Positions 45,602 through 52,588 of a stretch of 64,000 nucleotides of DNA are shown one piece after another. The DNA is taken from positions 1 to 64,000 of the forward strand of contig JANXSF010000020.1 of the NCBI GenBank assembly GCA_025352795.1, in the 5' to 3' direction. The notes under the pieces are model-generated. The model saw nothing but the letters and a program-made list of their open reading frames with translations. It was not told the DNA's origin and searched no databases. The stretch is from Acidobacteriota bacterium. GTDB taxonomy: Bacteria > Acidobacteriota > Terriglobia > Bryobacterales > Bryobacteraceae. Numbering within the stretch: the stretch's first letter is position 1; each line of letters starts with the position of its first letter. The position numbers and the translations under genes are program-made.

Positions 45602-46363
45602 TTATCTCAAGGGCTGAATGATCAATTCGTCGGGACAATTTTCCCGCACACCACGCCCACAGGAACGGAAGCCCAGTTCCCTGGTGAGGCAAACATCCAC
45701 TTCCTGAAGAAAACGTCCACTGCAGGTTACGCCCAGCATATCTTCGGTAAGGCCGGAATTAGAGGCGATGAAGTTCGCCTTAATTGCTGCCGGGTTGGTG
45801 CGTACGGCATCTTTGGGGGATTGGTAGTTTTGGGGGATGGTAACTTTGCCTCGAGCCTGTTTCACGGTCTCAAAATACTTTTGCTGCCCTAACCCGCTGC
45901 AGGTACCGTGCTTTTCCCATTCGTGATAAATCAACTTCGGGCTAGGCATCAAGGGGAGCATTTCATTAACCATTGCTCTGCTCACATTGGTTTCGCCACC
46001 GCAGGATTGAGGCCATCCCTTAGGATCGTATTGAGGCCAAAGTCCGTGAACCACGAAATTGTACTGACGGGTGCCGCCGCACTGGTCGCGATCCCGTTCG
46101 CCAGCCTGAGTTGAACAATGTTGCGGAGACCAGGACAAGCTTAGGAGATAGAAATCGAAATCACCAGCGGTTCCGCGGGGGGCATTTCTGTCACCGGAGG
46201 ATTTCCGGGATGGGCGGTCTTCACGCTGAACTTTTAATGGTTCCTGAACAGGTGCCTGGTTGGCGCTGGTTTGAACGGCTGAATTGCCGTAATTGGCACA
46301 CCCTTGCAGTGTCAGGATGAAAGCGGTGATGGCGGTGGTGCAAGGTAGGGTGCGGAAGCGCAT
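45602..46363 (-). CDS. Lipoprotein ribonuclease T2
   Basis: This secreted acid RNase of the T2 family is 253 residues long. A lipobox (LTLQGC, Cys 22) indicates membrane anchoring. Both conserved active-site segments are present: CAS1 in VVHGLWPQYD (H106) and CAS2 in HEWEKHGTC (H147, E148, K151, H152), with the family Cys residues around them. Residues 23-65 form a disordered linker rich in Q, S and R. T2 RNases degrade external RNA for nutrients in bacteria, by analogy with RNase I. The gap to lexA (227 bases) shows only a terminator hairpin. Confidence 0.93.
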   Translation of the reverse strand: MRFRTLPCTTAITAFILTLQGCANYGNSAVQTSANQAPVQEPLKVQREDRPSRKSSGDRNAPRGTAGDFDFYLLSLSWSPQHCSTQAGERDRDQCGGTRQYNFVVHGLWPQYDPKGWPQSCGGETNVSRAMVNEMLPLMPSPKLIYHEWEKHGTCSGLGQQKYFETVKQARGKVTIPQNYQSPKDAVRTNPAAIKANFIASNSGLTEDMLGVTCSGRFLQEVDVCLTRELGFRSCGRGVRENCPDELIIQPLR

Positions 46364-46554
46364 TCGTCTTCATCGTACTACGAAAGGGAGAGGCTATTCT
46401 TGCTGGTGTCGCCTTCGATTACGGATAGACCACGTTGCCCAGAAGTACTGGTTCAAAGTTCAGTACTAGGATGTATTACTGTTGCGTGATAAGGTGAACC
46501 AACGGGTAGGTCATACAAGCTGCCCTAGTTATTCCAAAGAGATTTACCCCCAAA

Positions 46555-46579
46555 GCCGCTTTGCTTCAAACAAAGCGGC
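46555..46579. terminator. Hairpin after lexA
   Basis: GCCGCTTTG (46555-46563) and CAAAGCGGC (46571-46579) form a perfect nine-pair stem with a seven-base loop. It lies 11 bases after the lexA stop. The T run (ATTTTT) is on the plus side, while the lexA side has only CTTT, so it may act on both strands but better on plus. Confidence 0.55.
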
Positions 46580-46590
46580 ATTTTTCATGG

Positions 46591-47229
46591 CTACTTGTAT
46601 TTCCGCAGAACGGCCAACACTCTTCCTTGGATAAAAACACTGTCCAGCGGCACTCGGATGGGTTCCATGGAAGCATTGGCCGGTTGAAGACGGGCCACGT
46701 TATCTGTTTCCCTGTAGAACCGCTTTAAGGTAGTTTCGCTCCCATCTACCAGGGCCACGACGATTTCGCCATCGCGCACACGGTCTGTTTTTTCAACCAG
46801 AACGTAGTCACCGTGCATAATGTGATCGTCAATCATAGATTCGCCACGAACTTGTAGAGCGAAGGTGCTTTCATTTCCCACAAAATCGCTAAAGCTAAGC
46901 GTTTCTTGCTGTTGAGTGGCATCTACAGGAGTTCCGGCGGCAATTTTACCAGCCAGTGGAACTTCGTAATTTTGTCGCGGGGCGGGCGGCTTATTGTTCA
47001 AACGATGTTGGGAAACGTATTCGGCGGAGACATCTAACGATCGACTCTGGTTGAAGCCGCGTTTCAAATAGCCGCGCAATTCCAGGGAGGAAATGTGCTT
47101 ATGCACGGTGGCCAGGGATGCCAGGTTCAAGCCGTGAGCAATTTCCTCATAGCTGGGGGAGTATCCGTTGTCTTCTACAAAGATGACCAGAAAGTCCAGA
47201 ACTTCTTTTTGCCTTGGAGTGAGTGCCAT
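46591..47229 (-). CDS. lexA: LexA repressor
   Basis: LexA is the SOS regulator and autoprotease. The 212-residue protein has an N-terminal winged helix (1-70, TPRQKEVLDFLVIFVEDNGY) with a recognition helix in SLATVHKHISSLE. The cleavage site is A93-G94 (VPLAGKIAAG) and the Ser-Lys dyad is S131 (RGESMIDD) and K169 (TTLKRFY). All are intact. AAGGA lies before the ATG. I could not recognise a LexA box of a known type in the 141-base leader, which is expected since acidobacterial boxes are poorly known to me. Confidence 0.95.
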   Translation of the reverse strand: MALTPRQKEVLDFLVIFVEDNGYSPSYEEIAHGLNLASLATVHKHISSLELRGYLKRGFNQSRSLDVSAEYVSQHRLNNKPPAPRQNYEVPLAGKIAAGTPVDATQQQETLSFSDFVGNESTFALQVRGESMIDDHIMHGDYVLVEKTDRVRDGEIVVALVDGSETTLKRFYRETDNVARLQPANASMEPIRVPLDSVFIQGRVLAVLRKYK

Positions 47230-47370
47230 AGGATTTGTCCTTCATTATGGGCGAAGAAAATACGAAAATCAAGTTTTTTGTGGTGGTAAGTATAGAACTA
47301 GTCATGTTTTTATCTCGCCCAAAAGAGGAAAATCTGTCATTATAAACTGAAGGAGGGCATTTTTCTGCCC

Positions 47371-47577
47371 TTGAATAATTCAGTTCCGATCTCTATTAAG
47401 TTACTTTTTAAAGAATTTGTTGTGGACAGATCAGACCTGGAACAGTTTTTCCCAGGCCGATTTACGATTCGCCAAACCATCCCCATGCGCACCGCACGCT
47501 TTACTCCTGTCCTGACAGATGAAGAAATTGGGACTATGGAAGAATTAGCCAACCGGTACTACGAGCGCAACCGCTAA
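47371..47577 (+). CDS. Small hypothetical protein with unusual ribosome-site geometry
   Basis: This is a 68-residue protein with no recognised family: a hydrophobic N-terminal helix (PISIKLLFKEFVV), a basic middle (FPGRFTIRQTIPMRTARF) and an acidic helix ending in ELANRYYERNR. No ATG is available; TTG 47371 is the first usual start. AAGGAGG (47350-47356) is too far from it (15 bases). However GGGCA (47355-47359) can pair with TGCCC (47366-47370), and this hairpin would bring the ribosome site next to the TTG. It lies between lexA and the adenylate-kinase-like gene. The call rests on length and composition only. Confidence 0.45.
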   Translation: MNNSVPISIKLLFKEFVVDRSDLEQFFPGRFTIRQTIPMRTARFTPVLTDEEIGTMEELANRYYERNR

Positions 47578-47634
47578 CAGACTGTTTCGTCTAAAAGTGA
47601 GCTGGGCCCCAGGAATTGATACTATGGGGATCTT

Positions 47635-48225
47635 GTGAATAAGTACGTCATTTGTGGCCCCCAAGGTTCCGGCAAAGGAACCCAGAGCGAACGGATATGC
47701 GGCGATTATGATTTCGTCCACATTTCTATTGGCGAAATTTTCCGTTGGCATGTAAAACATCACACGAAACTTGCTGCCAGAATCCGCCGCATTACCGATG
47801 CAGGCCTTCTGGTTCCCGACGAGATTGTGGAAGATGTTGTAAGCAAACGCTTAGACCAGCACGACTGGAACTATGGCTTTGTGTTGGACGGCTTTCCCCG
47901 CACTCGTTTTCAAGCAGAGTATCTGTTTGAAAATTGGGACATCGATAAAGTAATCTACCTGGATATTCCTGATGAAGTGATCTTTGAACGGGTCATGTAT
48001 CGTGCAAAAATGGGCCAAGGCAGCGGCTTCACCAAACGGGCTGATGACAACGCCGAGGCGCTCAAAGTGCGTCTGCGGGAATATTATGAAAAGACCAGCC
48101 CACTGCTGGAATTCTACGAAAAACGGAACCAGCTTTTGACGTTAGATGGGAATCGGGACATGGATGACATTTACTTGGACATCCGCCGCTTGCTGGGATT
48201 ACCGGAACCACGAAAAAAGCGCTAA
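47635..48225 (+). CDS. Adenylate-kinase-like nucleoside monophosphate kinase
   Basis: This P-loop kinase of 196 residues transfers phosphate between ATP and a nucleoside monophosphate. The P-loop is GPQGSGKGTQ, with NMP-binding segments and LDGFPRT and the LID arginines (RAKMGQGSGFTKRADD) present. The LID is of the short type and the sequence diverges from canonical Adk, so it may be a second kinase of different specificity rather than the housekeeping one, which normally lies beside secY. It starts at a GTG at 47635. The histidine kinase gene follows 54 bases later. Confidence 0.85.
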   Translation: MNKYVICGPQGSGKGTQSERICGDYDFVHISIGEIFRWHVKHHTKLAARIRRITDAGLLVPDEIVEDVVSKRLDQHDWNYGFVLDGFPRTRFQAEYLFENWDIDKVIYLDIPDEVIFERVMYRAKMGQGSGFTKRADDNAEALKVRLREYYEKTSPLLEFYEKRNQLLTLDGNRDMDDIYLDIRRLLGLPEPRKKR

Positions 48226-48279
48226 TATCGTGCAGCATTGTTACTGGAGTAGTCAGAAACTTGTTATAAAAGAGTGTCT

Positions 48280-48984
48280 ATGGCTCGGGCAACGAAACAG
48301 GAACAACAGTGGCGATCAAAGCGTTTGGAAATTGCTGGCATGCTCACTGGAAGCGTGGCTCACGATTTCAATAACTTATTGACGCTGATTAACGCCCACG
48401 CTGAAGCAGCGCAAGATGAGTTGCCAAAAAATTCCGAAGCAGCCAAGGAATTGGCAGCAATTGTTCAGTTAACAGGTAAGGCAGGGGCGTTAACCAGTCA
48501 GCTACTCGGGTTTCTGCGGCGCACTCCATCCACAGAAAAGCCTCTCAACCTGAATACCCTGATTGAACAATCTTCGGGCATGTACAAACGATTGCTGGGC
48601 GAAACCATTCAGCTTTCAATCAAGCTGGGGAAAGACGTTCCCCTTATTTTGGCCGATCTGGCTAACCTGGAACAGATTCTGGTGAACCTTTTGGTGAACT
48701 CTAAAGAAGCTATGCCCGATGGGGGTCTGGTGGAATTGACCACATCAACTGTTGGCAAAAGCGTACGGCTTCAAGTTGCCGACAACGGGCCGGGAATGGA
48801 TGATGCGACTAAATCTAGGGTGTTTGAGCCATTTTTCACCACCCGTGAATCCGATGGGGGCACAGGCATTGGTCTTTCCACAGTGGCCACAATTGTAAAA
48901 GCCGCTGGCGGGGTGATTCACCTGGAAACAAGTCCGGGCCGCGGTGCTTCATTTATGATCGATTGGCCAGCTATTCCAAGTTGA
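48280..48984 (+). CDS. Soluble histidine kinase without a sensor domain
   Basis: This 234-residue cytoplasmic protein consists only of a kinase core. The H box is GSVAHDFNNLLTLINAHAEA, followed by the N box (LEQILVNLLVNSKEAMPDGG), DNGPGMD (G1), FEPFFTT (F box) and GGTGIGLS (G2). All ATP-binding boxes are intact, in contrast to the protein at 38795. Such cores resemble the kinase portions of hybrid sensors; the input must come from a partner. No response regulator is adjacent. The start is ATG 48280, preceded by AAGAG; the end overlaps phzF-like by 14 bases in convergent orientation. Confidence 0.85.
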   Translation: MARATKQEQQWRSKRLEIAGMLTGSVAHDFNNLLTLINAHAEAAQDELPKNSEAAKELAAIVQLTGKAGALTSQLLGFLRRTPSTEKPLNLNTLIEQSSGMYKRLLGETIQLSIKLGKDVPLILADLANLEQILVNLLVNSKEAMPDGGLVELTTSTVGKSVRLQVADNGPGMDDATKSRVFEPFFTTRESDGGTGIGLSTVATIVKAAGGVIHLETSPGRGASFMIDWPAIPS

Positions 48985-49753
48985 TAGTGCCTTCCAGAAA
49001 CTTCACAGCGGTTCCAGAAAGCAGCACCCGATCCCCAAGTACTTCGCAATGCACTTCCCCGCCCCGTGAAGAAGCCTGAAAGGCCCGAATAGGGTTCCTA
49101 TTCAACCGGGCAGCCCAGAATGGTGCCAGTGTGCAATGGGCTGAACCAGTCACCGGATCTTCATCCACACCGGCTGCCGGTGCAAAGAATCTGGAAACAC
49201 AATCGTAATCCTGCCCTGGGGCAGTGACAATGACAGCAAAGCGATCCAGTCCCTTCAACTTTTCCATGGATGGCTTGACGGAGCGAACGGCTTGTTCCGA
49301 TGCCAGAACGGCAACGTAGTCACGGGCACCCCATAATTCGACAATGGGAGATCCCAGGGCTTCTTCCAGTTGGGGATTCGGCGCTAATCGTTCTGGCATA
49401 CTGGCGGGAAAGTCCAGGGTGTAAATATCACCCCGCCGACTCACCGACAAGGGGCCGCCACGGCTCTGGAAGCTGACGCTGACGGCCTTACGGTCTAATT
49501 CGTTCATAATTACCCAGGCTGCGGCAAGCGTCGCGTGGCCGCACAAGTCCACTTCAACGACTGGGGTGAACCATCGCAGATGATATCCACTTTCTGAACG
49601 TACGAAATAAGCAGTTTCTGCTAAATTGTTTTCGGCGGCGATTTTCTGAAGCAGTGCATCGGGAAGCCATTGTTCTAATGGACAGACTGCGGCAGGATTG
49701 CCTGTAAATAGAGCCGAAGTGAAGGCGTCAATCTGGAAAATAGGTACTTTCAC
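48971..49753 (-). CDS. PhzF-family isomerase
   Basis: This 260-residue member of the PhzF / diaminopimelate-epimerase fold superfamily has the opening QIDAFTSALFTGNPAAVC, the catalytic-Glu region NNLAETAYF (Glu 46), WFTPVVEVDLCGHATLAAA and DEDPVTGSAHC. Characterised members isomerise small metabolites such as phenazine precursors; the substrate here is not known. No phenazine genes are nearby. The start is GTG at 49753, overlapping the stop of the upstream gene (GTGA). Confidence 0.9.
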   Translation of the reverse strand: MKVPIFQIDAFTSALFTGNPAAVCPLEQWLPDALLQKIAAENNLAETAYFVRSESGYHLRWFTPVVEVDLCGHATLAAAWVIMNELDRKAVSVSFQSRGGPLSVSRRGDIYTLDFPASMPERLAPNPQLEEALGSPIVELWGARDYVAVLASEQAVRSVKPSMEKLKGLDRFAVIVTAPGQDYDCVSRFFAPAAGVDEDPVTGSAHCTLAPFWAARLNRNPIRAFQASSRGGEVHCEVLGDRVLLSGTAVKFLEGTINLE

Positions 49754-50016
49754 TGCAACTTGGCCCGACCCCTTTCGTTATGCACCAGCTCATTGAAAAT
49801 GGCCAATACTTGCTTGCGGTATTGATACAGCCGTTTCAAATTGTCCTTAAACGAGTCTTCGTATTGCTTTCCGCGCATCCACTTTCGGGCTAAAGTAGAC
49901 GGGACGTCAATATCTTTGCGGATGCTATCAATGGAATGTCCGCGCAGAAATAGCCCATAGAATAGGGCCGCCTCGCGTTGTGGCGCCAGAGGATCTTGCA
50001 CGTCTCTTGAGATCAT
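49750..50016 (-). CDS. Small HTH-like hypothetical protein coupled to the PhzF gene
   Basis: This 88-residue helical protein is of unknown function. The segment FYGLFLRGHSIDSIRKDIDV followed by PSTLARKWMRGKQY has the form of a helix-turn-helix of the transposase/RNA polymerase region-4 kind. The C-terminal half is a basic helix (LKRLYQYRKQVLAIFNEL). ATG 50016 is preferred to a TTG at 50028. It ends in a GTGA overlap with the PhzF gene, so the two are translated together. A DNA-binding role is inferred from composition only. Confidence 0.6.
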   Translation of the reverse strand: MISRDVQDPLAPQREAALFYGLFLRGHSIDSIRKDIDVPSTLARKWMRGKQYEDSFKDNLKRLYQYRKQVLAIFNELVHNERGRAKLQ

Positions 50017-50151
50017 ATTACTGGCCAAAAATGTGAGTATACGCCGCTATGGAATCGTTAGGCAAGCGTTGCATGTAAGTAGCTTAGAATCAACGACCCT
50101 TACGATGCCCCTATGTTACATTTGGAATTTACAGTAGTACAATAAAGCAGT

Positions 50152-50472
50152 ATGAAACTATTTGCAATCGTAACCGCGTTTGTGTTTGTGCCTGCAATCG
50201 CGATGGCCGAAACCTGGACAGGGACCATTGTCGACGTGATGTGCAAGGGCCGTGATCTGGCCAGCCACACCAGGGAATGCGCCGTCACCTGCGCGAAAGG
50301 CGGATACGGATTGGTGCTGGGCGATGGCAAGTTCGTCAAGCTGAACGAAGCCGGCAATGCCAAAACGCTTGGCCTGTTGAAGAAGCTGAATAAAGAAAAA
50401 GATCTGAAAGCGAAAATCAGCGGAAAGTTGCAGGGTGAAGTGATCCAAGTGGACACCATCGAGTTTCAGTGA
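50152..50472 (+). CDS. Small exported cysteine-containing protein
   Basis: This 106-residue periplasmic protein has the signal peptide MKLFAIVTAFVFVPAIAMA. The mature part begins ETWTGTIVDVMCKG and contains three Cys (VMCK, RECAVTC). The order TGxIxDxxC...HxxxCAxxCxxxGxxLVL recurs in acidobacterial exported proteins and may form a metal site or disulfides (inference). The C-terminal half is lysine-rich and ends IQVDTIEFQ. It is transcribed alone and converges on mltG with a three-base gap. Function unknown. Confidence 0.75.
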   Translation: MKLFAIVTAFVFVPAIAMAETWTGTIVDVMCKGRDLASHTRECAVTCAKGGYGLVLGDGKFVKLNEAGNAKTLGLLKKLNKEKDLKAKISGKLQGEVIQVDTIEFQ

Positions 50473-50475
50473 CTA

Positions 50476-51465
50476 TTATTTAGGGTTCTTCACAGCACGC
50501 CGATACTGATCCACTGCACGCTGATGAAGATTGAGCGTTTCTGAAAAATTATGTCCACCGGTTCCATCTGCCTTGGCTACAAAATAGAGGTACTTCGAAT
50601 TCAAAGGATGCAGTGCCGCTTTCAACGAAGCTATTCCTGGATTGGCTATTGGGCCAGGGGGAAGTCCGGCAACTTTGTAGGTATTGTAGGCATGCTTACG
50701 GTTTAGATCCGAGCGATAGATTTTGCCTCGCCACACGCCCAGCAGCATGGCGGCGTATGCAGTGGTTGGATCGCAATCCAGTTTAATGCCCCGGTCAATG
50801 CGGTTTTCAAACACTCCGGCAACCAGCGGTCGTTCTTCCTTTAAACCTGTCTCTTTTTCCACCAAAGAAGCTAATGTTACGGTCCTGACGGGATCACCGC
50901 CAGCGCCCAGTTCCTTCCACTGTTTACGGAATTCATTGGTCATCATGCGGCACACCTGTTCCGGGCTGGTGTGGTAGGTCAGATGATAAGTGGATGGGAA
51001 AAGAAAGCCTTCAAGGGAAGTGGCATTGGGTGCCAAGTCACGGATCATGGCGGGCTGTTTGGCTTGTTCCAGAAAAGCCTCCGATGAGAAAAGCCCTTGA
51101 CCTTCTAAACTCTTGGCGATATCGAAAATGTTGTAGCCTTCGGGAACAGTCAGCGGGTAGAAGTAAACTTCACCCCGCATCAGGCGTCCAATGACTTCAT
51201 CGGGACTAATGGGCTTGTCGAAGCTGTAATCGCCGGCCATCAGGCGGGATCGGGGGTGTAACAGGCGCGCTGCCCAAAAATGCCATTGACTGCGCACAAC
51301 CCCGGCTTTGGCCAAACTGATGGCCAATTGCCTGGTGCTGGTGCCTTTCGTAAATTGGACAGATTTGGGGTCGGCGAAAGTCTCATTGGCCTGGTGAGCC
51401 AAAAAATACAGCCCACCAAAAACAGTGAACCAGAGGAGGATAAGAAACAGCAGAAAGCGTTTCAT
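50476..51465 (-). CDS. mltG: Endolytic murein transglycosylase MltG
   Basis: MltG cuts nascent glycan strands and ends their growth. The 329-residue protein has one N-terminal membrane segment (about 4-22), a LysM-like part and the YceG domain. The catalytic Glu is E203 in ASLVEKETG, matching E218 of the E. coli enzyme. The segments LEGFLFPSTYHL and LPPGPIANPG are present. Its ATG overlaps the ruvX stop by four bases (ATGA), so the two are coupled. Confidence 0.94.
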   Translation of the reverse strand: MKRFLLFLILLWFTVFGGLYFLAHQANETFADPKSVQFTKGTSTRQLAISLAKAGVVRSQWHFWAARLLHPRSRLMAGDYSFDKPISPDEVIGRLMRGEVYFYPLTVPEGYNIFDIAKSLEGQGLFSSEAFLEQAKQPAMIRDLAPNATSLEGFLFPSTYHLTYHTSPEQVCRMMTNEFRKQWKELGAGGDPVRTVTLASLVEKETGLKEERPLVAGVFENRIDRGIKLDCDPTTAYAAMLLGVWRGKIYRSDLNRKHAYNTYKVAGLPPGPIANPGIASLKAALHPLNSKYLYFVAKADGTGGHNFSETLNLHQRAVDQYRRAVKNPK

Positions 51466-51875
51466 GCCAGTGAGGAAAGATAGCTGTTCAACAAAATCAC
51501 TGCTGAAAGCTTATCTACCAATCCTTTTCTGTCTCTGCGTTCGCCAATGCCGCCTTGTCTTAAGATTCTTTCGGCCTCCACGCTGGTTAACCGTTCGTCC
51601 CACAAATCGTAAGGAACTCCGGATGCTTGGGCAAGACGTTCGGCAAAAATTTTTACGAATTCGGTTTGACGACTTTCCCGACCACTCATATGCAGCGGGT
51701 TCCCAAACAACATCAGCGATACATTGTTGTTTGTTAACAGTTCCGTCAAGCGGGCAATATCTTCGCGGATATTCGTACGCTCAAAAGTATCAATGCCCTG
51801 AGCAGTGAAGCCCAGGGGGTCTGACAGGGCCAATCCGATACGTCGTTTGCCTAGATCAAAAGCCATGATCCGCAT
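51462..51875 (-). CDS. ruvX: Putative pre-16S rRNA nuclease / Holliday junction resolvase homologue RuvX (YqgF)
   Basis: This 137-residue RNase H-fold protein begins with MRIMAFDLGKRRIGLALSDP, containing the first catalytic Asp. The LMLFGNPLHMSGRES segment and the late DERLTSVEAERIL carry further conserved acidic residues. E. coli YqgF matures 16S rRNA 5' ends, and the family has also been assigned Holliday-junction activity. It is coupled to mltG by an ATGA overlap. The gap to skp holds a terminator of the bamA-skp unit. Confidence 0.93.
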   Translation of the reverse strand: MRIMAFDLGKRRIGLALSDPLGFTAQGIDTFERTNIREDIARLTELLTNNNVSLMLFGNPLHMSGRESRQTEFVKIFAERLAQASGVPYDLWDERLTSVEAERILRQGGIGERRDRKGLVDKLSAVILLNSYLSSLA

Positions 51876-51909
51876 ACTTTCATTATGTCTGCCTTGTGGG
51901 GAAATAGAA

Positions 51910-51944
51910 ATCGGGCAGCCTCTTTGAACAAGAGACCGCCCGAT
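51910..51944 (-). terminator. Terminator of the bamA-skp unit
   Basis: ATCGGGC (51910-51916) pairs with GCCCGAT (51938-51944), and inside it CTCTT (51920-51924) pairs with AAGAG (51930-51934). On the minus strand the hairpin starts 17 bases after the skp stop and is followed by TTTCTATTT. It separates bamA-skp from ruvX-mltG. Confidence 0.6.
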
Positions 51945-51961
51945 GATATGCAGTTACTTGC

Positions 51962-52558
51962 TTATTTTGCTGGAGCAGCTTTTTTAGCAGGTGGAGGAGT
52001 CATCACGGCTGGCTTTACGGCTCCTGCTGCTACCGGGGCATTCTTATCGTACAAAGCCACGATATCCCGCGTGATGTCCACTGAATTTGAGGCATACAGC
52101 ACAGGGCTCTGTTGGGCACTCACGTCGATGATCAGGGCGTAGGCGTTATCGGTTGCGTACTTATCAATCACGGCCATGATCTTGCCGCCGATTTCATTCA
52201 ACAGCTTGTTTTGATCCTGCTCAGCTTCGGCTTGGGCATCTTCAACATCGCGATTGAACGACTTGGTTTTGGAATCAATATCCATGGCCAGCTTCTTCTT
52301 GGTTTCCTCAGAAGCGGTGTTGGAAGAAGTGCGCAACTGATTTTGTAGTTGACTAATTCCTGCTTGCTTCGCTTCCAGATCTTTACGGCGAGGAGCGGAT
52401 TTTTCTTCCAGCGCCTTCACCGCCTTTTGGCCGTCTTGGGTAGCGACAATGGCATTCTGAATGTGGATGATGCCAACTTTCGTAGGGGCTGTTTGCGCAA
52501 AAGCGCTGCCTGCCAGGGCTACGAGGCTTAACCCCGTCAGTCGCAAACTGAATTTCAT
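51962..52558 (-). CDS. skp: OmpH/Skp-family periplasmic chaperone
   Basis: Skp binds unfolded outer-membrane proteins in the periplasm and passes them to the Bam complex. The 198-residue protein has a signal peptide (MKFSLRLTGLSLVALAGSAFA) from ATG 52558, with GAGGAG upstream. A short beta part (TKVGIIHIQNAIVATQDGQK) is followed by a long coiled coil (about 45-130), and the beta part closes with YALIIDVSAQQSPVLYAS. The end is alanine/proline/lysine-rich. It follows bamA by 30 bases, the usual order. Confidence 0.9.
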   Translation of the reverse strand: MKFSLRLTGLSLVALAGSAFAQTAPTKVGIIHIQNAIVATQDGQKAVKALEEKSAPRRKDLEAKQAGISQLQNQLRTSSNTASEETKKKLAMDIDSKTKSFNRDVEDAQAEAEQDQNKLLNEIGGKIMAVIDKYATDNAYALIIDVSAQQSPVLYASNSVDITRDIVALYDKNAPVAAGAVKPAVMTPPPAKKAAPAK

Positions 52559-52588
52559 GTGATTCAAACTCCTCAAATTCCTATTGTA

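Noticed and set aside
46445-46475. GGTTCAAAGTTC resembling a tRNA T-loop
   Set aside because: No acceptor stem, anticodon arm or CCA could be folded around it.
47244-47272. TTGATT-17-CATAAT before lexA as promoter
   Set aside because: The spacing is good, but transcription would begin only about eight bases before the ATG and cut into the AAGGA ribosome site.
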